From the NCBI GenBank assembly GCA_018971835.1, contig JAGWZW010000038.1, forward strand, positions 1 to 34,263: DNA of 34,263 nucleotides. Direction: 5' to 3'. Position 1 is the stretch's first letter; each line of letters opens with the position of its first letter. Below are positions 16,809-25,860 of the stretch, piece by piece. The DNA comes from Alphaproteobacteria bacterium (GTDB lineage: Bacteria; Pseudomonadota; Alphaproteobacteria; Micropepsales; Micropepsaceae). The notes beneath the pieces were generated by a model that worked only from the letters and a program-made list of their open reading frames with translations, searched no databases and was not told the DNA's origin. A program made the translations under genes and the position numbers.

Positions 16809-17744
16809 ATGACACGGCCTTGGAATATCGCCCATCGCGGCGGTGCGGGGCTCAATCCCGAAAATACGCTGGCGGCCTTTGCCGATGCGGTCGCGCGCGG
16901 CTGCGACGGCGCGGAACTGGATGTGCAGCTCAGTGCCGATGGCGAAGTCGTGGTGTTTCACGACTACCGCCTGAAGCCGGAACTCTGTCGCGGTCCTTCG
17001 GGCGCATGGCTCACGAAGCCGACGCCCGCGATTAAGGCGCTGACGCTGGCGGAACTGCAACGCTACGACATCGGCCGTGCCGATCCTGCGAGCGATTACG
17101 CGCGGGCGCATGGCGATGTGGTCGCCCATGACGGCGAGCATATTCCGACACTGGACGAGGTGATTGATGTGGCAAAGTCCGCGCGTCAGCCGTTCCGGCT
17201 TTTTGTTGAGCTGAAAACCTCGTTTGCGCATCGCGATGAATCCGCCGCGCCTGAGGAATTGGCGGAGGCGACGCTGGCGGTCTTGCGGCGTCACGATTTT
17301 GTCGCGAACACAGTCCTGGTCGGCTTCGATTGGCCGGGGCTGCTGCACGCGAAGACGTCTGCGCCCGAAATCGAATGCTGGTTCACCACGCTGCCGCAAA
17401 GCTGGTTCGGCGACGGCAGGCCGCCGCCGCAGGATGATCCGCCGGACGCGCTGTCGCTTTCGGTGCTGCGCCATTGGGCGAGCACCGGCACCTCGCCCTG
17501 GGCCGGCGGCTTCGATGCGGCAAAGCACGACGGCTCGATCATCAAGGCCATCGCAGCAGCCGGCGGCGAAGGCTGGTTTCCGTTCTGGCGGGACGTCACG
17601 GCAGAAAACGCCGCCGAAGCCCATGCGCTTGGGCTCAAGGTCGGGGCCTGGACCGCGAATGCCGCCGACGAGATGCGCGCGCTCCAGCACTATGGCGTCG
17701 ACGCGCTTTGCACCGACCGGCCGGATATCCTGGCGGCGCTATAG
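16809..17744 (+). CDS. Glycerophosphodiester phosphodiesterase
   Basis: A 311-residue GDPD enzyme (UgpQ-like) that cleaves glycerophosphodiesters to glycerol 3-phosphate and an alcohol. The catalytic set is visible: AHRGGAGLNPENT with His8 and Arg9, AELDVQLSADGEVVVFHDYRL with Glu, Asp and the second His, and later FVELK. No signal peptide is seen, so it is likely cytoplasmic. The ATG at 16809 gives the family N-terminus; an in-frame ATG at 16770 would add 13 residues. It ends 3 bases from the convergent PAP2-like gene. Its product would suit the GlpD encoded in this window. Confidence 0.93.
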   Translation: MTRPWNIAHRGGAGLNPENTLAAFADAVARGCDGAELDVQLSADGEVVVFHDYRLKPELCRGPSGAWLTKPTPAIKALTLAELQRYDIGRADPASDYARAHGDVVAHDGEHIPTLDEVIDVAKSARQPFRLFVELKTSFAHRDESAAPEELAEATLAVLRRHDFVANTVLVGFDWPGLLHAKTSAPEIECWFTTLPQSWFGDGRPPPQDDPPDALSLSVLRHWASTGTSPWAGGFDAAKHDGSIIKAIAAAGGEGWFPFWRDVTAENAAEAHALGLKVGAWTANAADEMRALQHYGVDALCTDRPDILAAL

Positions 17745-17747
17745 CCG

Positions 17748-18332
17748 TCAGAAATTCATGGTGTAGCGGACGCTGACGCTGTCCGGCGTGGCGCCGGCGG
17801 AGAAGCCGTCTTCTTCGTAGGGCTGGTGGTAGCGCGAGACCAGCAGCATGTTGAAGCCGAAGGAGAGCCCGTCGGCCGCGGCCACGTCGTACCAGTGATG
17901 CTTCTTGGCCTGCACGCGCGAATAGCCCACGAACACCGACAAGGCTTCCGCCGGCAGGCCGTATTGCCAGCCGTAACGGTGCCACAGATAGGCCGCGCCG
18001 GCCTGCGCGCTGGCCGCGGAATCAGACGGCATGGAATGCCAGTCCGAGCCGTCGGGCCGCCGCTCCCGAATGAAGTGCTCCATCAGATAGGCGGTGCCGA
18101 CCGTTGCGGTCCACGCCGCTCCCAGTTGCACCAGGCCAACGTAGTCGTCCTTGTAGATCGAGATGCCCGCCGCCGCCGCCGGAATGGCGAAGCGCAAGAT
18201 CTGACCGGCGTCGGTGATGGTCTTGTTTCCCGCGGCCTGCGCCTGCAGCGGCAGGATGCCGAGAACCAGGGCCGTGACGGAAGCGACCAGCGTGCGTTTG
18301 GAACCCGTGATGAGGCGCGAGACAGGGACCAT
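17748..18332 (-). CDS. PAP2-like exported protein with altered active-site motifs
   Basis: A 194-residue protein with a signal peptide (TLVASVTALVLGILPLQAQA) and the outline of a PAP2 acid phosphatase, an enzyme class that removes phosphate from lipids. The third motif SRVQAKKHHWYD fits SRx5Hx3D, but the first motif has Glu where Lys is expected (EHFIRERRP), and the second reads MPSDSAA instead of PSGH, so the usual general-acid histidine is missing. The C-terminus SVRYTMNF ends in Phe, as outer-membrane strands do. It may be inactive, or may use another residue. ATG 18332 has GGAAG ahead and places the signal peptide at the N-terminus. Confidence 0.75.
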   Translation of the reverse strand: MVPVSRLITGSKRTLVASVTALVLGILPLQAQAAGNKTITDAGQILRFAIPAAAAGISIYKDDYVGLVQLGAAWTATVGTAYLMEHFIRERRPDGSDWHSMPSDSAASAQAGAAYLWHRYGWQYGLPAEALSVFVGYSRVQAKKHHWYDVAAADGLSFGFNMLLVSRYHQPYEEDGFSAGATPDSVSVRYTMNF

Positions 18333-18444
18333 AATCAACTTCCAGTAAGGTGTTTCGGAAAAATGACAGCGGATGCTGCCGTCTGGTCGCGGCGAGTATA
18401 GGGTAGGGCACCGCCCGTCCCACATTGGGAATTGTTAAGCTAGA

Positions 18445-18488
18445 GCAATTCCAGGCGAAGTGGAAGCCGGTTCGCCGTCCGGAATTGC
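18445..18488. repeat. Palindromic intergenic repeat, second family
   Basis: A nested palindrome: outer arms GCAATTCC (18445-18452) and GGAATTGC (18481-18488), inner arms GGCGAA (18454-18459) and TTCGCC (18471-18476), loop GTGGAAGCCGG. It begins in a CTAGAGCAATTCC context and continues into GACCAGACAAATAG. Elements of this shape (AGAGCAATTCC or AGAGCATTTTCC, GCGAAGTGG, CCGGTTCGC, then GCGAC) are familiar as dispersed intergenic repeats in alphaproteobacteria, from general knowledge. Function is unknown. Confidence 0.65.
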
Positions 18489-18531
18489 GACCAGACAAAT
18501 AGTGAGTGCGCCGCGAGGGTCAACGCAGGCG

Positions 18532-18557
18532 CCGGAAAGCGCGGCTGCGCTTTCCGG
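18532..18557 (-). terminator. Hairpin after cysK, terminator-like
   Basis: A perfect 11-base-pair stem CCGGAAAGCGC/GCGCTTTCCGG with a 4-base loop begins 18 bases after the cysK stop codon. There is no T-tract on the cysK strand, so termination there is uncertain; it could instead protect the transcript end. Confidence 0.5.
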
Positions 18558-18575
18558 TTCTACAACTGCCGCCGC

Positions 18576-19535
<960 letters not shown>

Positions 19536-19551
19536 GATGTCCTCCTGGCTC

Positions 19552-20004
19552 CTAGATGGTGAAATCGGCGCTCGCGCCGGCGCCGCATTCGACACCGGCT
19601 GCGCGCGCACGCTGGCAAAGATCCTCGATCGAGACGTCGTCGAGCCGCGCCATCAGTTCTTCCTGCAGCGACTGGATCAGCGGCGCCACGATGCGCGCGC
19701 CGAGGTCCGAGCGCGGATGCACGCCTTCGTTTTCCTGATCCTCGATGCTCTCAGCCACGCGCACGATATCGCCCACGGAGATGCGGCGGCGCTCCTTGGC
19801 GAGGCGGTAGCCGCCGCGCGGCCCGCGCACGCCCTTGAGCACGCCGGCGCGCACCAGTTGCTGCATCACCTGTTCGAGATAGCGCTGTGGCACGCCCTGG
19901 CGGGAGGTGATCTCCTTGGCCTGGACCGGTTCGGGCCGCGCATTGAAGGCGATGTCGATCACCGCTTCGAGCGCCAGCAGGGTCTTTCGTGAGAGTTTCA
20001 GCAT
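19552..20004 (-). CDS. Rrf2-family transcription regulator
   Basis: A 150-residue regulator of the Rrf2 family. [20 protein letters not shown] is the family opening; [40 protein letters not shown] is the winged helix-turn-helix, with the GPRGGY wing. IscR and RirA use three cysteines for an Fe-S cluster; here only Cys130 and Cys140 (CX9C) are seen near the C-terminus, so cluster binding is doubtful. Rrf2 proteins without a cluster, such as CymR, control cysteine metabolism, and this gene lies just upstream of cysK, which points to a sulfur-related role by context. The ATG at 20004 is chosen to match the family N-terminus. Confidence 0.9.
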   Translation of the reverse strand: MLKLSRKTLLALEAVIDIAFNARPEPVQAKEITSRQGVPQRYLEQVMQQLVRAGVLKGVRGPRGGYRLAKERRRISVGDIVRVAESIEDQENEGVHPRSDLGARIVAPLIQSLQEELMARLDDVSIEDLCQRARAAGVECGAGASADFTI

Positions 20005-20008
20005 GTCT

Positions 20009-20473
20009 TCAAACCGTCTTGGTTGTGGCGTGGGTATAGCCGGTGGAGCCGAAGCCGCCGGCGCCGCGCGCCGTCTCGTCAAGGGTTTCGCATTCGTCGA
20101 GCCGGGCGCGCTCGTGGCGGGCAATCACCAGCTGCGCGATCTTCATGCCGCGGGCGATGGCGAAGGCTTCCCCGCCGTGATTGATGAGGATCGCCTTCAC
20201 CTCGCCGCGATAATCGCTGTCGATGGTGCCGGGGGCGTTGAGCACCGTAACGCCGTGCTTGAGGGCGAGGCCCGAGCGCGGTCGCAGCTGCGCCTCGAAG
20301 CCGGCGGGAAGGGCGATGGCGATGCCGCAGGGCACGGCCGCGCGCGCGCCGGGCGCCAGCCTGATCTCGGTGTCGACCGCCGCCAGCAGATCGAGGCCGG
20401 CCGAGCCCTCCGTGGCATAGGCGGGCAGGGGCAGATCGGCCGCATGGGCAAGGCGCTGGATGGCGAGATTCAT
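20009..20473 (-). CDS. dut: Deoxyuridine 5'-triphosphate nucleotidohydrolase (dUTPase)
   Basis: Dut converts dUTP to dUMP, keeping uracil out of DNA and supplying thymidylate synthesis. The 154-residue trimeric-type enzyme shows all five motifs: [31 protein letters not shown] and [10 protein letters not shown]. Its start codon overlaps the coaBC stop (ATGA) and it ends 4 bases before the Rrf2 gene, so it is inside one operon. The coaBC-dut pairing is common in bacteria. Confidence 0.97.
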   Translation of the reverse strand: MNLAIQRLAHAADLPLPAYATEGSAGLDLLAAVDTEIRLAPGARAAVPCGIAIALPAGFEAQLRPRSGLALKHGVTVLNAPGTIDSDYRGEVKAILINHGGEAFAIARGMKIAQLVIARHERARLDECETLDETARGAGGFGSTGYTHATTKTV

Positions 20474-21678
20474 GGCTTTCCTTTCAGCGCTTCGGCGATG
20501 TGCGCGGCCAGACGCACACCCACTTCGGCCTTGTCCATCTCCGGCCAGTCTTCGCTGCCATCCGCGGTGATGAGATGCACGCGGTTGCGCTCGCCGCCCA
20601 TGATGCCGGTGGCGGGGCTGACATCGTTGGCCACGATCCAGTCGCAGCCTTTTCTGGCGCGCTTGGCCTGGGCGTGTTCGACGACGTTTTCGGTCTCGGC
20701 AGCGAAGCCGATCACGAGGCGGGGGCGGCTGGCGCCCTGCGAAATCGTGGCGAGGATGTCGGGATTGGCGATGAGCGCGATGGCGGGTGCGGCCGCGCCC
20801 TCGGTCTTCTTGATCTTGTTGCCAGCCGCGCGCTCGGGCCGCCAGTCGGCCACCGCCGCGCAGCACACGGCCACCTCGGCGGGCAGGGCGCTTTCGCACG
20901 CCGCCAGCATCTCGCGCGCGTTTTCGACCTTGATCAGTTTCACCCGCGGCGGGGCGGCCAGTTCGACGGGGCCGGACACCAGCGTCACCTCTGCGCCGGC
21001 AGCGGCCAGTGCGCGAGCGATGGCATAGCCCTGCTTGCCGGAGGAGCGGTTGGCGATGTAGCGCACGGGATCGAGCGGTTCGTGCGTCGGCCCCGCGGTG
21101 ACCAGCGCCGTGATGCCGGCAAGCGGGCCTTCGACCGCCGCGGCAAGCGCCGCTTCGATGGCGGCGGCGATTTCCAGCGGCTCGGCCATGCGGCCAGGAC
21201 CGAATTCGCCGCAGGCCATCTCGCCCGCGTTGGGGCCGACAAACAGCACGCCGTCTTTCCGAAGCGTGACGAGATTGCGCTGCGTGGAGGCATGGTTCCA
21301 CATGCGCACATTCATCGCCGGCGCCATCAGCACTTTCTTGTCGGTGGCGAGCAGCGCGGTGGAGGCGAGGTCGTTGGCCAGGCCGTTCGCCAGTTTCGCC
21401 ATCAGGTCCGCAGTGGCCGGCGCCACCACCACCAGATCGGCCGCGCGCGACAACTGGATGTGCCCCATCTCCGCTTCATCGGTGAGGCTGAACAGATCGT
21501 CGAACACCTTTTCGCCGGTGAGCGCGGAAACCGAAAGCGGTGTGACGAACTGGGCGCCCGCCCTGGTCAGGATGGCGCGCGTGGCGATGCCACGCTCCTT
21601 AAGGCGGCGGATCAACTCCAAAGACTTGTAAGCCGCGATGCCGCCGCCGATGATGAGAAGGACGCTCTTGCCGCCCAT
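20470..21678 (-). CDS. coaBC: Bifunctional CoaBC: phosphopantothenoylcysteine synthetase/decarboxylase
   Basis: CoaBC carries out two steps of coenzyme A synthesis: joining cysteine to 4'-phosphopantothenate and then decarboxylating the product. The 402-residue protein has the flavin-binding decarboxylase half first ([54 protein letters not shown] in part, APAMNVRMW, and the cysteine clamp [11 protein letters not shown]), then the synthetase half from [20 protein letters not shown] with [13 protein letters not shown] 21678 is preferred over an upstream in-frame TTG (21711). It is the first gene of its operon. Confidence 0.96.
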   Translation of the reverse strand: MGGKSVLLIIGGGIAAYKSLELIRRLKERGIATRAILTRAGAQFVTPLSVSALTGEKVFDDLFSLTDEAEMGHIQLSRAADLVVVAPATADLMAKLANGLANDLASTALLATDKKVLMAPAMNVRMWNHASTQRNLVTLRKDGVLFVGPNAGEMACGEFGPGRMAEPLEIAAAIEAALAAAVEGPLAGITALVTAGPTHEPLDPVRYIANRSSGKQGYAIARALAAAGAEVTLVSGPVELAAPPRVKLIKVENAREMLAACESALPAEVAVCCAAVADWRPERAAGNKIKKTEGAAAPAIALIANPDILATISQGASRPRLVIGFAAETENVVEHAQAKRARKGCDWIVANDVSPATGIMGGERNRVHLITADGSEDWPEMDKAEVGVRLAAHIAEALKGKP

Positions 21679-21977
21679 CCTGCACTGTCCCCGCCGGGTT
21701 GCCCCGGACAAAATCCAAAACCATTTCGGGATTTATATCGAACAACGCATCGAAAGTGTAGTTATTCTTGCAGCAGACCGGCAATTGGGCAATATTTCTC
21801 TTAAGCACCTGTACACAAAGGTATAATTATTCACTCGGTCCTCTCCGGGGATGGGCCTTTCGCCGCAAATGCCGCCAACGGGCCGGTGATTTTTTCGGTT
21901 TTTGGTTGGCGGACGTTTAACGCGATGCTTACCGCTCCCGTGTTCTGTTTGCCGGCGAGTGCAAACGGGCGCGGTCC
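21679..21977. promoter_or_regulatory. AT-rich divergent promoter region between coaBC and the 68-residue gene
   Basis: This 299-base gap has no gene and is AT-rich in its middle. On the plus strand a perfect TATAAT (21822-21827) is seen without a clear -35 box. A one-mismatch DnaA-like box TTATTCACT lies at 21827-21835. Inverted arms CCGCCAAC (21872-21879) and GTTGGCGG (21905-21912) flank a T-rich loop. The coaBC promoter must also lie here, but I cannot place it. Confidence 0.4.
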
Positions 21978-22184
21978 ATGCGAGCCGGGGATCTTTATCA
22001 ATTGGCTGCCGAACTGGCGCTGGAGCACGGCGCCCGGGCGCTGGAATTTGCGCGCCGCGCGGTGGTGGAATTCGAGTCCTCTGGCATTGCCGACCGTGCC
22101 TGTTTCTGGCAGGCGATGGTGGTATTGCTGGACGATATCGCCCAAAATCGCCTCGATCCCGACGCGCCTATCACGATCCACTAA
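21978..22184 (+). CDS. Small conserved-looking hypothetical protein, 68 residues
   Basis: A 68-residue soluble, mostly helical protein: two amphipathic stretches (LYQLAAELALEHGARALEFARRAVVEF and FWQAMVVLLDDIAQN) with a polar C-terminus DPDAPITIH. It has no signal peptide or membrane segment. I do not recognise a named family, though its layout looks like the small uncharacterised proteins common in this class. The ribosome binding site is weak. It precedes the esterase gene by 89 bases and may be co-transcribed with it. Codon bias agrees with real genes nearby. Confidence 0.6.
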   Translation: MRAGDLYQLAAELALEHGARALEFARRAVVEFESSGIADRACFWQAMVVLLDDIAQNRLDPDAPITIH

Positions 22185-22273
22185 TATTTGCGACGCAAGA
22201 ACAGTTCGCGCATCACGCCTTGCGCAGGCTTGTCGCGCATGCGCAAAATTCCGGGCAATCCCGAGGACGACGC

Positions 22274-23215
22274 ATGCCATTGGATCCGATCCTGAAGGCT
22301 CTGCTTGACCAGATGGCGGCCGAGCCGCGTCCGCCTATCCACGAGATGGAACCTGCTCAGGCGCGCGAAATGATGTCGGCCATGTCGGCGGTGATGGCGC
22401 CCCGCGATGTGCCCATCGGTAAGGTCGAAGACATTGCCATGCCAGGCGAGGCCGGCGAGATCGCCTTGCGCGTCTACACGCCGGTGGCGGCAGGCGGCAA
22501 GGTGCTGCCGGCCCTGGTCTTTTATCATGGCGGCGGCTGGGTGATCGGTGATCTGGACAGTCACGACGGCATCTGCCGCATCCTCGCCAACGAAGCGGGC
22601 GTGCGCGTGATCGCCGTCGATTACCGGTTGGCGCCCGAACACAAGTTCCCCGCGGCGGTGAACGATGCCGTCGCGGCGGTGAACTGGGTGGAGGCCAATG
22701 CCTCGGTGCTCGGCGTCGATGCCAACCGGATAGCGGTGGGCGGCGATTCGGCAGGCGGCGCGCTGGCGGCGGTCGTGGCCCAGACGGCGAAGGCCAATGT
22801 CGGGCCGCGTCTGCTGTTCCAACTGCTGATCTGCCCGGCGACACAGATCGGCGAGGACACGGGCTCGATGCGAAAATTCGCCGAAGGCTATTTCCTGGAG
22901 CGGGCCGGGATGCAGTGGTTCTACGGCCATTATGTGCCCGAAGGTGCCGATCCGAACGATCCGCGCCTCTCGCCGCTCAGGGCTGCGGATGTCAGCGGGT
23001 TGCCGCCTGCCTATATGCTGCTGGCCGGGTTTGATCCGTTGTACGACGAAGGTCTTGCCTATGCCACGAAGATGCGGGCCGCGGGCGTTCCCGTCACTGT
23101 GGCGGATCATCCCGACATGGTGCACGACTTCGTCATGATGCACGCGGTGGTGCCGCGCGGGCGCGAGGCGCTGCAGGACATTGCCGCTGCGCTCAAAGCG
23201 GCGCTGGAAGGCTGA
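22274..23215 (+). CDS. Alpha/beta hydrolase, hormone-sensitive-lipase (HSL) family esterase
   Basis: A 313-residue esterase of the HSL group (lipolytic family IV). The oxyanion motif YHGGGWVIGDLDSHD near residue 86, the nucleophile serine in GGDSAGGAL, the acid in AGFDPLYDEG and the histidine in HDFVMMH make a full catalytic set. The ATG at 22274 follows a GAGGA site and gives the N-terminal cap; earlier codons in the same frame are unlikely. No signal peptide, so probably cytoplasmic. Such enzymes hydrolyse short-chain esters; the natural substrate is unknown. Its stop codon forms one arm of a hairpin shared with the next, convergent gene. Confidence 0.95.
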   Translation: MPLDPILKALLDQMAAEPRPPIHEMEPAQAREMMSAMSAVMAPRDVPIGKVEDIAMPGEAGEIALRVYTPVAAGGKVLPALVFYHGGGWVIGDLDSHDGICRILANEAGVRVIAVDYRLAPEHKFPAAVNDAVAAVNWVEANASVLGVDANRIAVGGDSAGGALAAVVAQTAKANVGPRLLFQLLICPATQIGEDTGSMRKFAEGYFLERAGMQWFYGHYVPEGADPNDPRLSPLRAADVSGLPPAYMLLAGFDPLYDEGLAYATKMRAAGVPVTVADHPDMVHDFVMMHAVVPRGREALQDIAAALKAALEG

Positions 23216-23235
23216 GCGTTCGAACGACGCTCAGC
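23211..23235. terminator. Shared hairpin at the convergent gene ends
   Basis: Perfect arms GCTGAGCGT (23211-23219) and ACGCTCAGC (23227-23235) with a 7-base loop. One arm carries the stop codon of the esterase and the other that of the flavoprotein on the opposite strand. No T-tract follows on either side, so it is a possible bidirectional end signal only. Confidence 0.45.
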
Positions 23236-24904
23236 GCGGGATCAGCTTGCCGGGATTGAGGATGCCTTTGGGATCGAGCGTATCCTTGATGGCGCGCAGG
23301 ACTTCGACGCCAAGCGCGCCTTTCTCGGCGGCGATCCACGGCAAATGGTCTTCGCCCACGCCGTGATGATGGCTGATGGTGCCGCCGTTCGCGGCGACGG
23401 CGTCGCCGGCGGCCTTCTTGATCGCCTGCCACTGGGTGATTTCACCGTCCAGCGTGCGCGGGAAGATATGGGTGAAATAGAGGCTGGCCCCGTCGCGATA
23501 GGAATGGCTGATATGGCACATCACGATGCCGCGCGCGCCCGGCCGCGGTGCGGTGTCGGCGATGCTGGTTTCGAGAGCCGTCTTCACCGCGGCGTAGAGC
23601 CCGTCCAGCTTGCTCCAGCTCGTCGCGGTTTCGAGCGTATCGACGCCCACGCCGCGCTCGAGCAGCGGATCGCGTAAATAGGGGCCGTGAAAACGGCCGG
23701 CGAGCCAGCGCTTGCCGGCGCCCGTGCCGAGCGGCATGGCGCCCAGCCGTTTGGCGATCGCCTCGACGTGCTGCCTGGCATAGGCCACGGTGCCGGCGTC
23801 GCCTTCCAGCCCCACGATCATCGCCGCCATGTTGGCATCGAAGCCGCGCATCGAAAGCACGCGGCCCTCGATCCAGTCCTTGAGCCCCTTGCGTTTTCCG
23901 AGCCCTGAGAAGGTGCGATAGAATCCTGTTTCACCGGCGTCCGACAGACGCAGCATTGCGACGGGCAGTTCCGCCTGCACCGCCTCGCGAATGGCAGCCG
24001 CGCCGCCGGCGAAGTCGTGGAACAGGAAGCCGCGATAATCGCGCACCGCCGGCACCGGATGCACGCGCACCGTGGCCTCCGTGACGATGCCGAATTGTCC
24101 CTCCGCGCCGACAACGAGATCGGTGAGCCGCGGGCCTGCCGCCGAAGCGGGAAAGTCCTCGGTCGCCAGCAGGCCCCTCGGCGTGGCCAGCTTGACTGAG
24201 ACAAGCCAGTCCTCGGCGCGGCCGTAGCGGCTCGAAGCCTGCCCGGCGCCGCGGTGGCTGATCCAGCCGCCCAGCGTGGAGAATTCGAAGCTCTGCGGAT
24301 AATGGCCGAGCGTCATACCTTTGGCCGCCAGTGCCTTTTCCAGCGCCGGGCCGGAAATGCCGGCTTCGAGGGTGGCGGTCTGCGACACCGGGTCGATATC
24401 GATCAGCCGGTCGAGGCCGGAAAGATCCAGCGAGATCACCGCGCGGAGCGGCCCTTTCTCCGCCGTTACGCCGCCCACCACACTGGAGCCACCGCCATAG
24501 GGCACCACCGCGATGCCCTGCGCATCGGCAAATCTCAGAATCGCCCCGACTTCCTCGCCGCCGCGCGGGCAGACCACCGCATCGGGCGCGCAGGAAAGAT
24601 CGCCGGCGCGAAGATGCAGCAGATCGTGATAGCTCTTGCCGCGCGCGTGATAGGCGCGGGCGTAATCGTCTTCCAGTATGCGCTCGGCGCCCACGATCGC
24701 GGTCAGCGCCGCACGGTCCTGCTCGCTGAGGCGTGGCACCGGCAGGGCAATCTCCTCCAGCGGGCGCGCAGGCGTCGCCAGCAGGCTGGGCATGCCGAGC
24801 CGTTCGGCCAGCCAGTTCCAGACCGCCTCGTCGGCCGCCACCGCGTCCTTGTGAGCGGCAAGGCCCCAGCCGTTCCAGCGCAGCTTGCTGTGGTCGAAAC
24901 TCAT
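23231..24904 (-). CDS. FAD-binding oxidase resembling alkyl-DHAP synthase (AGPS-like)
   Basis: A 557-residue flavoprotein of the FAD-PCMH/FAD-oxidase_C class. LRWNGWG at residues 8-14 is a signature of alkyldihydroxyacetonephosphate synthase, which swaps the acyl chain of acyl-DHAP for a fatty alcohol to form the ether bond. PYGGGSSVVGG (about 135) and FSTLGGWISHRGAGQ are the FAD-binding parts. MCHISHSYRDGASLYFTH contains the tyrosine region, and SHHHGVG from about residue 511 holds the histidines needed by the animal enzyme. The end GILNPGKLIP is typical. It follows a lipid kinase and glpD, which fits DHAP-based lipid work. D-lactate or glycolate-type oxidases are more distant alternatives. 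Confidence 0.88.
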   Translation of the reverse strand: MSFDHSKLRWNGWGLAAHKDAVAADEAVWNWLAERLGMPSLLATPARPLEEIALPVPRLSEQDRAALTAIVGAERILEDDYARAYHARGKSYHDLLHLRAGDLSCAPDAVVCPRGGEEVGAILRFADAQGIAVVPYGGGSSVVGGVTAEKGPLRAVISLDLSGLDRLIDIDPVSQTATLEAGISGPALEKALAAKGMTLGHYPQSFEFSTLGGWISHRGAGQASSRYGRAEDWLVSVKLATPRGLLATEDFPASAAGPRLTDLVVGAEGQFGIVTEATVRVHPVPAVRDYRGFLFHDFAGGAAAIREAVQAELPVAMLRLSDAGETGFYRTFSGLGKRKGLKDWIEGRVLSMRGFDANMAAMIVGLEGDAGTVAYARQHVEAIAKRLGAMPLGTGAGKRWLAGRFHGPYLRDPLLERGVGVDTLETATSWSKLDGLYAAVKTALETSIADTAPRPGARGIVMCHISHSYRDGASLYFTHIFPRTLDGEITQWQAIKKAAGDAVAANGGTISHHHGVGEDHLPWIAAEKGALGVEVLRAIKDTLDPKGILNPGKLIPR

Positions 24905-24921
24905 GGGCTGGTTCCTCTTCC

Positions 24922-25860
24922 TCAGCAGCGCAGCACGAGCGCGCGCGGCAGGATTTCAAATGTCGCCGGCAACTGGCCCGCGCTTTCGCCGTCCACTTCA
25001 ATCAGGACGGGATGGCCGCCGGTTTCGGCGACCGGCGCGGCCGTCACCTTGAGGCCGCGCAACTCGCGCACGGCCGGGTTCTTCAGGTGCTCGCCGCTGT
25101 AGATCAGCTTCATGTCGGCCAGCGCCTTGCGCTTGGTCGTGCCGCCCATGACGATGATGTCGAAGACGCCGTCGTCGGGCTGGGCGTGCGGCGCCACGCG
25201 CATGCCGCCGCCGAAATACTGGCCGTTGGCCACCGCCAGCGTCGAGACGGCGGTGATCTCGTCGTAATGCTGGTCGATGCGCAGGCGCACCGGCCGCTCG
25301 CGATAGGAGAGCATGGCCAGCGCCGAATGAAAGGCGAAGGCGAAAGAGCCGCCGAACAGCTTGGCGATACGCGCGCGATTGACCTTGTCCACGATGACGC
25401 CGGAGAGGCCGATCGACGCGATGTTGGCGAAATAGCGCACCACCGGCTCGCCCTGGCGCGAGAGGCAGCTGACGCGACCGATATCGATGCGCCGCGCCCG
25501 CGCGTTTTTCAGCCGTGCCAGGGCGGCTTCGGGGCCGGCCTCGATGCCGAAGCTCTTGCGCAAGTCGCCGCCGGTGCCGCTGGTCACGAAACTCAGGACG
25601 GCATCGGGCGCGATGAGGCCGTTGGCGTCGAAGAAGCCGTTGACGGCTTCGTTGATGGTGCCGTCGCCGCCCACCGCGATGATCTCTTCGTGGCCTTCGG
25701 AGAGCGCTGCGCGCACCAGCGTCGTGGCTTGGCCGGGATGGCCGGTTATCGCCACGGCCATACCGGGATAAAGGGTCTTGAGGCTTTTCTCGATGAAAGG
25801 CCATTCGCGCGCGGTGCGCCCGCCGCCCGAGCGCAAATTGACCACCACGAAGGCGCTCAT
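24922..25860 (-). CDS. Diacylglycerol-kinase-type lipid kinase (DagK/YegS family)
   Basis: A 312-residue soluble lipid kinase of the DAGK catalytic family, which phosphorylates diacylglycerol or a related lipid. The nucleotide motif VGGDGTINEAVNGF near residue 62 and TSGTGGD near 93 are the family loops; the latter is usually GTGND, so the Asn to Gly change is a small oddity. The C-terminal beta-sandwich ends EVDGESAG-LPATFEILPRAL, as in YegS/DgkB. Its start ATG (25860) overlaps the glpD stop by ATGA, and it precedes the AGPS-like gene by 17 bases, so the three genes form an operon. The lipid acceptor is not known. Confidence 0.9.
   Translation of the reverse strand: MSAFVVVNLRSGGGRTAREWPFIEKSLKTLYPGMAVAITGHPGQATTLVRAALSEGHEEIIAVGGDGTINEAVNGFFDANGLIAPDAVLSFVTSGTGGDLRKSFGIEAGPEAALARLKNARARRIDIGRVSCLSRQGEPVVRYFANIASIGLSGVIVDKVNRARIAKLFGGSFAFAFHSALAMLSYRERPVRLRIDQHYDEITAVSTLAVANGQYFGGGMRVAPHAQPDDGVFDIIVMGGTTKRKALADMKLIYSGEHLKNPAVRELRGLKVTAAPVAETGGHPVLIEVDGESAGQLPATFEILPRALVLRC

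Larger units (their letters stand above)
18333..18575. other. Gap between cysK and the PAP2-like gene
   Basis: These 243 bases hold no gene. They contain a dispersed-type palindromic repeat (18445-18488), a strong hairpin after cysK (18532-18557), and presumably the promoter of the PAP2-like gene. An extra inverted repeat GGAATTG/CAATTCC (18428-18434, 18446-18452) overlaps the left edge of the palindromic repeat. Confidence 0.6.

Noticed and set aside
16487-16855. A 122-codon minus-strand frame overlapping the small ORF before MATE
   Set aside because: It begins inside the start of the phosphodiesterase gene on the other strand, has an erratic Arg/Cys/Pro-rich composition, and no ribosome binding site. 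The shorter 31-codon frame fits the promoter and terminator better.
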